DNA of 64,000 nucleotides from Gemmata massiliana (GTDB lineage Bacteria; Planctomycetota; Planctomycetia; Gemmatales; Gemmataceae): NCBI GenBank assembly GCA_000531095.1, contig HG799464.1, positions 495,472 to 559,471 of the forward strand, read 5' to 3'. Shown piece by piece: positions 55,139 to 63,916 of this stretch (position 1 is its first letter; each line of letters starts with the position of its first letter). The notes under the pieces were generated by a model. It saw only the letters and a program-made list of their open reading frames with translations, ran no database searches and was not told where the DNA came from. The position numbers and the translations under genes were made by a program.

Positions 55139-55975
55139 TCAGGCGCCGAGAAGTGTTCGCAGAGCCTTCGTGACCCCCTCCAAAAACGATCCGTCGCGCG
55201 GTCGGAACCAAGTGAAACCAGCGCTCGGTGAACCGATGAAGGGGCGCAACACCCAACTCATCTGCGTACCAACAATGGCGAACACAACGAGCCACCCACG
55301 AAACACGGCTCGTACCTTCGGGTCCGGTTGCGGCTCCTCCGGGCGCGAAACGGGAACCGCACGCGCCCTGCGCTCGGCCCGAACGGGGCGCTCGCTCTCA
55401 GTCGTCTCCTCTGGTGTCGCCACCGATGAAGACCCGCCGGACTCGTGTGGCGGAATTTCGACAAACGCCGCCGGCGCTGAGAGCGTGAGTCGATCCACCG
55501 TGCGTAAGAGGAATATGATCGCGAACCCCGCGGCGAGTGCGAACACGGTCACGTTCAGGAGCACGATAAACGGGTAACTTGTAGTAGTCACAGAGAAAAA
55601 CGCAACGATCGGACCGAACGCGGCCAACACTGCCACGAGCACCCCTAGCGCGCTGGCCATGAGTTTGGCGAGATCGGACATCCCCAAACGCGAGCCAACT
55701 AGCGCGTTAAACACGTGTAGCGACGGAAACGTGACAACGAGCGTGAGCAGAAATAGGAGCGGCACCTTCACTGCGTCTGCAACGATGAACCGGACTTCTG
55801 GTTCCGCGCGCCCGAACACACCGAAGAACCCCATACACGCGCCGTACACCGCAGCGAGCAGTACGTTCACGGACACGAGTGGTAGAAGCGGAATTTCTAA
55901 TATCGCCTGCCCCGGCCCAGGTACTCGCATCGCGTCGCCGCGCAGAATACGGTCCAGTTCACGGAATCCTCGCAT
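55139..55975 (-). CDS. polytopic membrane protein, paralogue B
   Basis: 278 residues from the ATG at 55975, with GAGGAGG just upstream (a GTG lies one codon earlier). Same family as the next gene: VYGACMGFFGVFG, VADAVKVPLLFLLTLVVTFP, SLHVFNALVG and WLVVFAIVGTQMSWVLRPFI. Unlike paralogue A, it carries an inserted charged cytoplasmic loop of about 60 residues (PEETTESERPVRAERRARA) before the last span. The two probably form a heteromeric membrane complex (inference). Stop and next start are TGA-CCC-ATG. Confidence 0.78.
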   Translation of the reverse strand: MRGFRELDRILRGDAMRVPGPGQAILEIPLLPLVSVNVLLAAVYGACMGFFGVFGRAEPEVRFIVADAVKVPLLFLLTLVVTFPSLHVFNALVGSRLGMSDLAKLMASALGVLVAVLAAFGPIVAFFSVTTTSYPFIVLLNVTVFALAAGFAIIFLLRTVDRLTLSAPAAFVEIPPHESGGSSSVATPEETTESERPVRAERRARAVPVSRPEEPQPDPKVRAVFRGWLVVFAIVGTQMSWVLRPFIGSPSAGFTWFRPRDGSFLEGVTKALRTLLGA

Positions 55976-56083
55976 CACGCCTCCTCACTTCATTGGCGTC
56001 CAACTCCTCCAGATAACTTTACGATGCAAAGTATTCGTATTTATTCCGTCCCCACGCAGATTTTCTTCGGAATACAAAAATGC

Positions 56084-56117
56084 GCGAGGCCCGCACGATT
56101 TTCGTGCGGGCCTCGCG
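56084..56117 (-). terminator. intrinsic terminator of the PEP-CTERM-like gene
   Basis: CGCGAGGCCCGCACGA (56084-56099) pairs perfectly with TCGTGCGGGCCTCGCG (56102-56117). On the minus strand the stem is followed by CATTTTTGTATTCC, a good T-run, 24 bp after the stop at 56141. Confidence 0.9.
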
Positions 56118-56140
56118 GGTTCGGGTCTAGTTGTCTCTAC

Positions 56141-56890
56141 TCAGGCGGTGTTTGTGGTACGACGTAGCTTGAGCCGTGAGCGTCCCATAAAGACCATGCC
56201 TCCGATACCCGCGAGGAGTGCTGCGGGTGGAGCGGGTACCGACTTGGGTCGAACGGCGAGTTGATCCTGACCGGGCGTTTGGTCCTTCGCGCCCGGAGCC
56301 GGGGCGATTAGCGCGACCAGTTCATAATCCGAGTTGTTGTACTTATCCAATCCGCCCGCCAGACCGTTGAGCATCTCATTGGCGCGCGTCGCGGCTGTAC
56401 TGGCAGTCTGGAAATTACCGGAACTGACCGTCTTCGTCGCGTCAGTCTCGTGAACCAGTTCCCACAGCGCGAGTTGAAACGCCTTCGACTCGTTGTCGCC
56501 CTTGAATGAAGGGTCAGTCCAGGCGGAGTTGTAGAAGTTCCCGTAAAGGGCACGGATCGCGTTGGCTTTGTCTGCGCTCCCGATGGTCGGGGCGTCTTCC
56601 GGGGCATAAACTCCGAAAACGTAAGTGCCACCTACAGTAATTGTGCCGGTTAACTCGATGCAAAAAGTCGCGATCGGTGACGAGAAACTCGAGTTCGGCG
56701 GATCGTTCTTGTCTGACCAAGAAAACGGTCCCGGGGCCACATTGGAAATAGGCGTCCCACCCAAATTCACACTGACTGTGCTTGGAACCGTGTGATCGAG
56801 TTGGAGAGTAATCAGTTCAGCGGACGCGCGGGGCGACAGAAACAGGAACCCGGCAACCGCGCCGACCGCCACAAGTAGGCGGAGTTTCAT
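56141..56890 (-). CDS. PEP-CTERM-like exported protein
   Basis: 249 residues. Signal peptide (LLVAVGAVAGFLFLSPRASA). The C-terminus is SVPAPPAALLAGIGGMVF followed by MGRSRLKLRR, the tripartite layout of a PEP-CTERM anchor (Pro motif, hydrophobic helix, basic tail), with VPAP in place of the usual VPEP. The mature part has IATFCIELTGTITVGGTYVF and, further on, AFQLALWELVHETDA, the Cys and Gln spacing seen in thioester-forming adhesin-type domains. Likely exported and processed by an exosortase, then displayed on the cell surface. No exosortase gene is in the window. Confidence 0.8.
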   Translation of the reverse strand: MKLRLLVAVGAVAGFLFLSPRASAELITLQLDHTVPSTVSVNLGGTPISNVAPGPFSWSDKNDPPNSSFSSPIATFCIELTGTITVGGTYVFGVYAPEDAPTIGSADKANAIRALYGNFYNSAWTDPSFKGDNESKAFQLALWELVHETDATKTVSSGNFQTASTAATRANEMLNGLAGGLDKYNNSDYELVALIAPAPGAKDQTPGQDQLAVRPKSVPAPPAALLAGIGGMVFMGRSRLKLRRTTNTA

Positions 56891-57228
56891 GGGCGTCTCG
56901 AAGGAGGGAATGCGGGAGTGACCGGTTTGCGGCGAAAGGGCCGCTTTAAATGGTAACTCCGGACCGCGGGGCGCCAGGATTTATCCGACGCACCTTTTTT
57001 ATTTCTACCCTCTCGCTCCATCCGAGTAAACCGCAGAATAGGCACAGACGGCCTCAAAATGCGAACGATTCCTGGGCAAATGGGGCAACTGTAGTGATTG
57101 GTTGACAAGGATCGGCGCAAAGTTAACACATGCTGCCGATTTCGCTCTCCCGCACACGATGAGTTCAGTTCGACCGGTGCGAGTCCGGCCGATATACTGA
57201 TGGGCGAACACGTTCCGCGAGACCCTCC
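56891..57228. other. gene-free divergent intergenic region
   Basis: Promoter region for two divergent genes. A possible promoter for the plus-strand gene is TTCGAC, 18 bp, TATACT ending about 31 bp before its ATG; the -35 part is weak. Nothing else is recognised here. Confidence 0.45.
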
Positions 57229-57573
57229 ATGTCCGCGATTACCCGGCAGATGCTCCGCGACTACCTGAACGACGCGCTCCCCGACGCGGAACTTGCCTCG
57301 GTCGAGAAGGCACTGCGCGAGTCCGCGGAGTTACGAGCAATTTACCACGAGGTCACCGAACAAGAGGATCGCGGCGAACACACGGTCGGTGCAATTTGGC
57401 GGCGCGAGCGCGTGAGCTGCCCCACCCGCGATCAGCTCGGTGGCTACGTGCTCGGTGCGGGAGACCCGGACCTCATTGATTACGTCGACTTCCACCTCAA
57501 AACGATCGGCTGCCCGTACTGCCAGGCGAACCTCGACGACCTACGCAAAGCCAGTAAACCTGGGAAAAAGTGA
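57229..57573 (+). CDS. small protein with anti-sigma-like zinc motif
   Basis: 114 residues, no signal peptide. The first half is helical (RQMLRDYLNDALPDAELASV), the second has CPTRDQLGGYVLGAGDPDL and then DYVDFHLKTIGCPYC, a His plus CxxC arrangement recalling zinc-binding anti-sigma domains. The spacing (His-x5-Cys-x2-Cys) differs from the canonical His-x3-Cys-x2-Cys. It is alone, with no sigma factor beside it. Function unknown. The gene lies 81 bp before the antiporter gene. Confidence 0.68.
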   Translation: MSAITRQMLRDYLNDALPDAELASVEKALRESAELRAIYHEVTEQEDRGEHTVGAIWRRERVSCPTRDQLGGYVLGAGDPDLIDYVDFHLKTIGCPYCQANLDDLRKASKPGKK

Positions 57574-57654
57574 CTATCTGCGTGTGAGCACCCACCGATA
57601 GTTCCCGTCCCTGAATACCCGCCTCCGCACTCCGCAGACGGAACACCTCTCGAA

Positions 57655-59082
57655 ATGAGCATGCCGTTCGCAACAATCGAAACCGTCGAATCGCTCATCA
57701 AACTGGACGTCGAGCAATTACTGCTGCCGGTACTCATCCAGTTAGTCGTGATTATTGCCGCGGCACGAACGTTCGGCGCACTGGCACGGCGTCTCGGTCA
57801 GCCGAGCGTGGTCGGTGAGATCGTTGCCGGTCTTTTGCTCGGCCCGTCGCTGCTCGGGTGGCTGTGTCCGGACCTCTTCGCAGGCCTCTTCCGTCCGGCG
57901 CTTAGCGAAGTACCACAACCCCTCGCGGACGCGGTGCTGCCCAAGATTTTCACCGTAATCGCGCAGTTCGGACTGATCTTCCTCCTGTTTCTGGTGGGGC
58001 TGGAGTTCGAGTTCGAGCACGTTCGCTCGCACGGGCGCGCCGCGGTGCTGATCTCGATTGCCGGCATCGCGGTGCCGTTCGCACTGGGCGCGGGACTGGC
58101 GCAACTCGTTCACCCGCACCTGGAACCACACCCCAAAGCCGGGCCAGTATCGCTTCTCGGACTCACACTCTTCCTCGGGATCGCGCTTTCCATCACCGCG
58201 ATCCCGGTTCTCGGTCGGATCATGATGGAACTGCACATCACGCGCACGCGGCTCGGTGCGATCACCATCACGGCAGCGGCTGTGGACGACGCGATCGGCT
58301 GGATTCTGCTCGCGAGCGTCGCGGCAGTGGTGAAAACTAATTTCGACCCGCTGGAAACGCTCCGGATGGCCGGGTTGACAGTCGGTTTCGCGCTCATCAT
58401 GTGGTTCGTCGTGCGCCCGGTGCTCGTGCGGTACTTCGCGTTTTCCTTGCGCGAGAACCGCGGACGGCTCAGCGCGACGGGCCTTGCTGTGCTACTCGTC
58501 TGCGTGTTGCTCGCGTCCGTGGCAACGAACCTGATCGGCATCTTCGCGGTGTTTGGCGCGTTCCTGCTCGGTGCCGTGCTGTCAGACCAGGCCGAACTCC
58601 GGCACGCCGCGCACGCGAAGTTGCTCGACATCGTCACGTCGTTCTTCGTGCCGGTGTTCTTCACCTACACCGGACTGCGTACCGACGTCACGGCGCTACA
58701 CGGCACTGCGATGTGGATCATTTGTGGCGCAGTAACAATCGCAGCGATGGCGGGGAAGCTGGCCGGGTGCGGGTTAGCGGCCCGGCTGAGTGGGTTCAGT
58801 TGGAAAGAATCCGGGATCATCGGCGCAATGATGAACGCCCGCGGGCTGATGGCACTGATCGCCATCAACCTCGGTTATGAACTGGGAGTGGTACCGCGCA
58901 GCCTATTCTGTGTGCTCGTCATCATGGCGCTGGTGACAACCATTCTCACAACGCCGCTACTGCTCTGGCTCCGAAAAGGAACAGAGATCGAGGAACCGAT
59001 CGCACGCAGTGGGTTTCTGGGCGCAAATTTCACCGCCGAGAACACAGCGGGCGCAGAGAAGGTGCAGAGCGCGGTCCGTTAG
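57655..59082 (+). CDS. cation:proton antiporter (CPA2/KefB-type)
   Basis: 475 residues with twelve or so hydrophobic spans. Family features: RRLGQPSVVGEIVAGLLLGP near residue 45, FLLFLVGLEFEF near 110, then LGAITITAAAVDDAIGWILL with the paired Asp of the ion site and LLVCVLLASVATNLIGIFAV. The C-terminal GIIGAMMNARGLMALI completes the antiporter. There is no RCK/TrkA-N domain, so it is a Na+/H+ or K+/H+ antiporter without nucleotide gating. Confidence 0.9.
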   Translation: MSMPFATIETVESLIKLDVEQLLLPVLIQLVVIIAAARTFGALARRLGQPSVVGEIVAGLLLGPSLLGWLCPDLFAGLFRPALSEVPQPLADAVLPKIFTVIAQFGLIFLLFLVGLEFEFEHVRSHGRAAVLISIAGIAVPFALGAGLAQLVHPHLEPHPKAGPVSLLGLTLFLGIALSITAIPVLGRIMMELHITRTRLGAITITAAAVDDAIGWILLASVAAVVKTNFDPLETLRMAGLTVGFALIMWFVVRPVLVRYFAFSLRENRGRLSATGLAVLLVCVLLASVATNLIGIFAVFGAFLLGAVLSDQAELRHAAHAKLLDIVTSFFVPVFFTYTGLRTDVTALHGTAMWIICGAVTIAAMAGKLAGCGLAARLSGFSWKESGIIGAMMNARGLMALIAINLGYELGVVPRSLFCVLVIMALVTTILTTPLLLWLRKGTEIEEPIARSGFLGANFTAENTAGAEKVQSAVR

Positions 59083-59108
59083 TCCCCGCGCTCACGGAAT
59101 GGAATCGC

Positions 59109-59807
59109 CTACTTCTTCTCGGGTGCTTTGAAGATAACCGGGCGCAGTCCGGGAATGGTGAATTGCTTCACCTCGCCCACGAACGGTTCACCGAGAGCCT
59201 CATTCCACTTCTTCTTCTGTTCGACACTGAGCAGTTTGAGAGCCGCCTCTTCGCTCTTTTTCGCAAGTGCCTCCTCACCCGGTACGGGGCCGTTACCCAC
59301 GAGCGGGTTCGCCCGGACCAGTTTCTGCCAACCAGCGAAGTAGTCGACATCGATCTTCTTGGCCTGTTTCAATTGATCAGCCGTCAGCCCGATTTCTTTC
59401 GCGAACACGGGGTTCGCCGCGAGCGCGCGCATACCGCCCGTAAATTCGAGAACCTGCCACACGATTTGACGGTGCCGCTTTTGCTGTTCGGCCTTAAGGA
59501 CGGCGGCCACCGTTTCATCGGCCCACTTCGTGAGTTTCGCGGCGTAAGCCCTCGCTTGTGCCGGTTTCAGTCCGCCGAGATCCACAACGGACTTCTTGAG
59601 ATCGGCTTCGGCCCCGTCGAACGCGGCCAGTTGCTCTTTGCTGAGTTTCAATTCCTTCTGCACGTCCGGCGATTTGGTGATGTAAAACGGCCAGTAGAAC
59701 TCGGAATCGGCCGTAAGACCGAATCCGACGGGATCGGACGTTTTGGGTGGCGGGCTCTTCGGCTGCGTGGTTGGTGCGATGAGGGCGAACACGAGTACGG
59801 CGGTCAT
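59109..59807 (-). CDS. exported helical hypothetical protein
   Basis: 232 residues from the ATG at 59807, preceded by AGGAGG at ideal spacing; the longer open frame is rejected. A short hydrophobic N-terminus (MTAVLVFALIAP) may serve as a signal peptide. The body is helical with repeated KELKLSKEQLAAFDGAE and LTADQLKQAKKIDVDYFAGW units, LSxEQ-type segments found in planctomycete Spy/LTXXQ-like periplasmic proteins. Function unknown. Convergent with the antiporter gene (26-bp gap). Confidence 0.65.
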   Translation of the reverse strand: MTAVLVFALIAPTTQPKSPPPKTSDPVGFGLTADSEFYWPFYITKSPDVQKELKLSKEQLAAFDGAEADLKKSVVDLGGLKPAQARAYAAKLTKWADETVAAVLKAEQQKRHRQIVWQVLEFTGGMRALAANPVFAKEIGLTADQLKQAKKIDVDYFAGWQKLVRANPLVGNGPVPGEEALAKKSEEAALKLLSVEQKKKWNEALGEPFVGEVKQFTIPGLRPVIFKAPEKK

Positions 59808-59897
59808 GTGTCCTCCTTTCGGCACGCTCCTCCCCGGTAGCGATAAGAAGAACGCAACCGGAGCAATTTCGTTAACACGAAAATCAGGTATTCTCCC

Positions 59898-60482
59898 GTG
59901 AAAAGTGTTTGTGTGTTTTGCGGTTCGTCCCCCGGCAACAACCCCGTCTATGCGGACACGGCCCGCGAACTCGGGCGCGCGCTCGCCGCTCAAGGCTTGA
60001 CTCTGGTGTACGGCGGCGGGCGCGTGGGGCTGATGGGTGAAGTCGCGAGTGCGGCACTGGCTGCTGGGGGCGCTGTCGTGGGTGTGATTCCCCACTCCTT
60101 AGCACTAAAAGAAATCGCTCAGGAAGACTGCACGGAACTCGTCGTAGTGAACACGATGCACGAGCGAAAGGCACTCATGGCCGACCGCACGGACGCATTC
60201 GTTGCGCTCCCCGGCGGTTACGGCACCTGCGACGAACTGTTCGAGATCCTCACCTGGGGACAACTCGGCATCCACCGCAAACCGGTCGCGATCCTCAACA
60301 CGAACGGGTTCTTCACGCCGCTACTCACGTGGCTCGACCACGTTGTGACGGAAGGCTTACTCAAGCCGAAGCACCGCGCCCTTCTCCTCGTCGCAGACAC
60401 GGTACCGGAGTTACTCACGAAACTGACTTCGTGGATACCGGCGGAACCTACGACGAAGTGGGTCGAACCCGAGGAACGGTAA
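59898..60482 (+). CDS. LOG family protein (TIGR00730), short form
   Basis: 194 residues from a GTG at 59898. The canonical short LOG: VCVFCGSSPGNNPVYAD, LVYGGGRVGLMGEVASAALA, TMHERKALMADRTDAFVALP and the signature PGGYGTCDELFEILTW. Arg and Glu in this signature take part in hydrolysis of the N-glycosidic bond of nucleoside 5'-monophosphates. Distinct from the long-form LOG at 10544-11377, which has an N-terminal extension. Confidence 0.92.
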   Translation: MKSVCVFCGSSPGNNPVYADTARELGRALAAQGLTLVYGGGRVGLMGEVASAALAAGGAVVGVIPHSLALKEIAQEDCTELVVVNTMHERKALMADRTDAFVALPGGYGTCDELFEILTWGQLGIHRKPVAILNTNGFFTPLLTWLDHVVTEGLLKPKHRALLLVADTVPELLTKLTSWIPAEPTTKWVEPEER

Positions 60483-60522
60483 CAGCGTACCGCCCCGGGT
60501 CCGGAGGACTCAATACCCAACC

Positions 60523-61515
60523 TCAGTTCACAATGTTCCGCAGTGGTTCGCCGAGTAGCGCCCGGCGGCACGCTTGGGCGCCCTTCACGCGCATGTCGAG
60601 CAGCCCCTCCTCCGAGTAAAACGCGGAGTGCGGGTTGAGAATGACGCGGTCGTAGCACGGATCAGCGGGGTCGCGCCACGCCACCAGTAAGGGGTGATCT
60701 GCGGGCGGCGGTTCGACGGGGAGCACGTCGATGGCCGCCCCCTGGAGCTTACCGGACCGAATCGCGGCCGGAATTGCGGTCGCGTCCACAGTGGCGCCGC
60801 GTGCCGTGTTCACCAAGTACGAACCGTCCGGCATGAGTCCGATGCCGCGTGCGTCCACGATGTGCCGGGTCTCTTCGGTCAGCGGGCAGTGAACGCTGAG
60901 CACGAACGACTGGCGGAACAGGTCGTCGAGTTTCTCCACGCGGCGAATCCCGTTGGCCTTATCGTAACCGTCTTGTTTGTGCGGGTCGTAGAACGCAACG
61001 TCCATCCCGAGCGCCTTCGCGCGGAGCGCTGCGGCAGTTCCGATGCGCCCGAGACCGATCACCCCGAAGACGCGCCCGCGGAGGCGCACCAGCGGCGTCC
61101 CCTGCATGTAGCTCCAGTCGCCGGATTTGCGCTGGAGGCGGTTGTTGAAGAAGTTGATCCCGCGCGTAAGCGTGAGCATCATGCCGATGGCCGAGTCCGC
61201 GACCTCTTCCGTGCCGTAGTCGGGCACGTTCGCGACCGGAATGCCCTTCGTGCGGGCCAACCGATGGTCCACGTTATCGAACCCGACCCCGCACCGCACG
61301 ATCAGCTTGCAGTTCTGCAACCGCGTGATCGTTTCCTTCGTAATGGCGATGTTGTGGTACAGCATCACCGCGTCGGCGCTCTCGATGTGGCCGATCATAT
61401 CGGCCTCGGAGGTCGCGTTCAGGGCAACGACGTCGGCGATGTCGCCCAACAACTCGTGCTCGGGTTTGAGCGCATCGGCCAAGAAATCCGCAACAACGAC
61501 ACGGAAACGGGGCAT
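60523..61515 (-). CDS. D-2-hydroxyacid dehydrogenase (CtBP-like)
   Basis: 330 residues. NAD-binding VFGVIGLGRIGTAAALRAKA near residue 148, catalytic Arg in YLVNTARGATVD near 234, Glu in DVLPVEPPP and His in VILNPHSAFYSEEG near 297. The 'SEEGLLDMRVKGAQACRRAL' end and length fit the bacterial C-terminal-binding-protein-like group rather than PGDH or formate dehydrogenase. It reduces a 2-ketoacid, or the reverse, in the cytoplasm. Substrate unknown. Confidence 0.9.
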   Translation of the reverse strand: MPRFRVVVADFLADALKPEHELLGDIADVVALNATSEADMIGHIESADAVMLYHNIAITKETITRLQNCKLIVRCGVGFDNVDHRLARTKGIPVANVPDYGTEEVADSAIGMMLTLTRGINFFNNRLQRKSGDWSYMQGTPLVRLRGRVFGVIGLGRIGTAAALRAKALGMDVAFYDPHKQDGYDKANGIRRVEKLDDLFRQSFVLSVHCPLTEETRHIVDARGIGLMPDGSYLVNTARGATVDATAIPAAIRSGKLQGAAIDVLPVEPPPADHPLLVAWRDPADPCYDRVILNPHSAFYSEEGLLDMRVKGAQACRRALLGEPLRNIVN

Positions 61516-61639
61516 GTGGGGTACTCGAAACGGGGAGACTTTTCGGAGTGAGACCGGCGGATGAGTGCGTTCTATATCCGCGCGCGGCAGAAAGCTACTA
61601 GCATGATGGGTGTACCCCGGTTACCGAGATGATCCCAAT

Positions 61640-62050
61640 ATGGCCCGACGCTCCCGCGCCCGCGAAGTGGCTCTGCAGCTCCTATTCCAGTGGGACCAGA
61701 ACCCGACCCCCGTTCCGCGCAAGGCGATCAAGACGTTCGTCCGCGATCGCTTGCTCGCCGACGCCGAGATGGAGGCGTATACCCTCAAGCTCGTCGACGG
61801 CGTCGTCGCGCGCAAAGAGGAAATCGACGAGAACCTGAAAGCCGCCGCGACCAACTGGCGCCTGTCGCGCATGACGCCCGTGGACCGGAACGTGCTCCGG
61901 TTGGGCACCTACGAGCTCCTCTTCGATGCCACCCAACCGCCGCTGGAAGTGGTCATCAATGAGGCCATCGAACTCGCGCGGCGGTTCGGTTCCGAAGATT
62001 CCCCTGCGTTCGTGAACGGCGTACTTGACCGCGTAGGGGCGATGCTATAG
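61640..62050 (+). CDS. nusB: transcription antitermination factor NusB
   Basis: 136 residues from the ATG at 61640; ten upstream codons in frame are unlikely. NusB binds boxA RNA with NusE in rRNA antitermination. Seen: RRSRAREVALQLLFQWDQNP start, RDRLLADAEMEAYTLKLVDG, NWRLSRMTPVDRNVLRLGTY and the C-terminal VVINEAIELARRFGSEDSPA followed by FVNGVLDRV. The length fits. A PHP-domain gene follows 32 bp on. Confidence 0.94.
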   Translation: MARRSRAREVALQLLFQWDQNPTPVPRKAIKTFVRDRLLADAEMEAYTLKLVDGVVARKEEIDENLKAAATNWRLSRMTPVDRNVLRLGTYELLFDATQPPLEVVINEAIELARRFGSEDSPAFVNGVLDRVGAML

Positions 62051-62082
62051 GAAGTTGGGAAGGCGTAAAGCCGCGCCTTTCG

Positions 62083-62997
62083 GTGCCGTTTTCTCTTGTT
62101 CGCGCGGTTCTCGTGCCCAAACACTCTCCCTTCACTCTCGTTTGCAGCCGGCTCGCGCAACTTGACGCCCCGGCACGGGCGGACCTGCACGTTCACACGA
62201 CCGCGAGCGACGGGGAATATACCGCGTCGCAGGTCGTCGCACTCGCTCGACAGGCGGGGCTGCGGGCCGTCGCGGTCACCGACCACGACACCCTCGCGTC
62301 CGTCGCCGAAGCGCAGGCGGCTGCCGGTACCGCGATCGACTTCGTGCCGGGAGTGGAGATCAGCACCACGTTCGCGGGGCGCGAGTTCCACCTGCTCGGT
62401 TATTTCGTGCGCACCGATTGCGCCGAACTCAATGCCGCACTCGCCAACGTGTGTGAATCGCGCCGCGAGCGATTCCGCGAACTCGTCGCTCTCCTGCGCG
62501 AGTCGGGCGTCAAAATTCAGGCGGACCGCGCGGGACTGCTGGAGGAATCCACCGCGAGTCTCGGTCGGCGCCACGCCGCACGTTTGGTCGTCGCGAGCGG
62601 GGTCGCGAAAACTCGCACGGAAGCGTTTCACCGGTTCGTGAACCCGCTCATTCGGAAAACTCGACCCAAAACGCTCGTTCCGCTCGAAGATGCGATCGCC
62701 CTCATTCACGCGGCTGGTGGCGTCGCGTCGCTGGCCCACCCTCCCCCACACCTCACCGACGATCACTTCGACGCGCTGCGAAAGTTCGGTCTGGACGCGC
62801 TCGAAGTCGTGTACCCGTGGGGCCGCAACTCGCCCGTATCGCGCTTGCGCGAGGTCGCGGCACGGTTCGGGTTCGCGATTAGCGGTGGGAGCGATTGTCA
62901 CGGCCCGGACCCCGCACACCGGCGCATCGGATCGCACGCGATCACGTTTGAGGAATTGTCCGTGCTCCGCGACCGCGCGGGATGCGCCGTTCGTTAA
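62083..62997 (+). CDS. PHP-domain phosphoesterase (RNase AM/YciV-like)
   Basis: 304 residues from a GTG at 62083; a GTG at 62113 is an alternative. PHP metal motifs in order: ADLHVHTTASDGEYTA, VAVTDHDTLAS, FVPGVEISTTF, SLAHPPPHL and ISGGSDCHGPDP. The insertion between motif 3 and the HP motif is of the size seen in the YciV/RNase AM 5'-3' exonuclease or nucleoside 3',5'-bisphosphate phosphatase group. The gene is probably co-transcribed with nusB. Confidence 0.85.
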   Translation: MPFSLVRAVLVPKHSPFTLVCSRLAQLDAPARADLHVHTTASDGEYTASQVVALARQAGLRAVAVTDHDTLASVAEAQAAAGTAIDFVPGVEISTTFAGREFHLLGYFVRTDCAELNAALANVCESRRERFRELVALLRESGVKIQADRAGLLEESTASLGRRHAARLVVASGVAKTRTEAFHRFVNPLIRKTRPKTLVPLEDAIALIHAAGGVASLAHPPPHLTDDHFDALRKFGLDALEVVYPWGRNSPVSRLREVAARFGFAISGGSDCHGPDPAHRRIGSHAITFEELSVLRDRAGCAVR

Positions 62998-63184
62998 AGT
63001 GCGCCCCGTTCTGCGTGCGGTTCCAGTTTTTTGCATCACGCGCCCGACTGAGCGATTCCGGCTGATCATTTCGGACCACATTCGTTGGCACAAGGGGCGT
63101 TTCGGGGGCACGTTACCGGTGCCCGCAGCACGGACGGGGACGGGCCTCGGCCCGCCGCGGGCAGCACCGCAAGGATTCGCGCCG

Positions 63185-63781
63185 ATGAGACGCCTTTCGA
63201 TTGCCGCCGTTCTGGCGGTGCCCTTCCTGTTGCTAGCCACACCGGACAAAGCCTCGGCGAACCCGACGCACTACGGGTTCGGGTGCGGCGACTTCTGCCT
63301 CGGGTTGTTCAAGGGCATTCACCAGAACGGGCCACTGTTCAACTACGGCCCGTACTACGGCTATTACCCGTTCAAGCCGTATGGCCCCTGGGACGAGTAC
63401 TTGCGCTACGACCCGAACTTCTACGGCACCCCAGGTGCGGGCGGGGCATACGGCTGGGCGCACGGCGGCGGGCACTCGCGCGGGCTGTTCCACAAATCCT
63501 CGTGCTCGTCGTGCGGCTTCTGGCACGCTTCGTGGCTGCAAGGCGGCTGGTTCCGTGGGCACACCTGGACCCACAACAGCGGGTCACTGTTCCACAGCCA
63601 CAAGCCGTCGTGCTCGTCGTGCGGCGGGGTCGCGGTCGCAACGCCCGCTCAACCGACCGGCGACGTGTTCGCCCGCTACTCGGGCGTCGGTTCACCGGCA
63701 CAGTCCGCGGTCTTCTACTCCGCGACGCCGACGCTGAACCCGGTTCTGGACCTCGTGCCGACCGCCGGCCAAACGAAGTGA
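63185..63781 (+). CDS. exported Gly/Tyr/Cys-rich protein
   Basis: 198 residues from the ATG at 63185. Signal peptide (MRRLSIAAVLAVPFLLLATP). The mature protein has HYGFGCGDFCLGLFKGIHQN, the aromatic FNYGPYYGYYPFKPYGPWDE, and two copies of the SCSSCG motif, at HKSSCSSCGFW and HKPSCSSCGGV, each preceded by a Gly/His-rich stretch. This suggests a disulphide-linked surface or stalk protein. No enzyme motif. A hairpin at 63788-63810 follows, and another exported protein starts 136 bp later. Confidence 0.72.
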   Translation: MRRLSIAAVLAVPFLLLATPDKASANPTHYGFGCGDFCLGLFKGIHQNGPLFNYGPYYGYYPFKPYGPWDEYLRYDPNFYGTPGAGGAYGWAHGGGHSRGLFHKSSCSSCGFWHASWLQGGWFRGHTWTHNSGSLFHSHKPSCSSCGGVAVATPAQPTGDVFARYSGVGSPAQSAVFYSATPTLNPVLDLVPTAGQTK

Positions 63782-63787
63782 CTCCCC

Positions 63788-63810
63788 CGGGCGCACCGGA
63801 CGTGCGCCCG
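63788..63810 (+). terminator. hairpin after the Cys-rich protein gene
   Basis: CGGGCGCAC (63788-63796) and GTGCGCCCG (63802-63810) pair perfectly around CGGAC, 7 bp after the stop at 63781. No T-run follows, so it may be an attenuator or stabilising hairpin. Confidence 0.6.
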
Positions 63811-63916
63811 GTCGTCCGACGAGGCGACCTCGCGGTCGCCCCCGGACTGGTTCGACCCTCGCTCGTTGCGCTCTGATTCTCGGAGCGCGACGAAGACTCA
63901 AGGAAAGGATCCCGAG

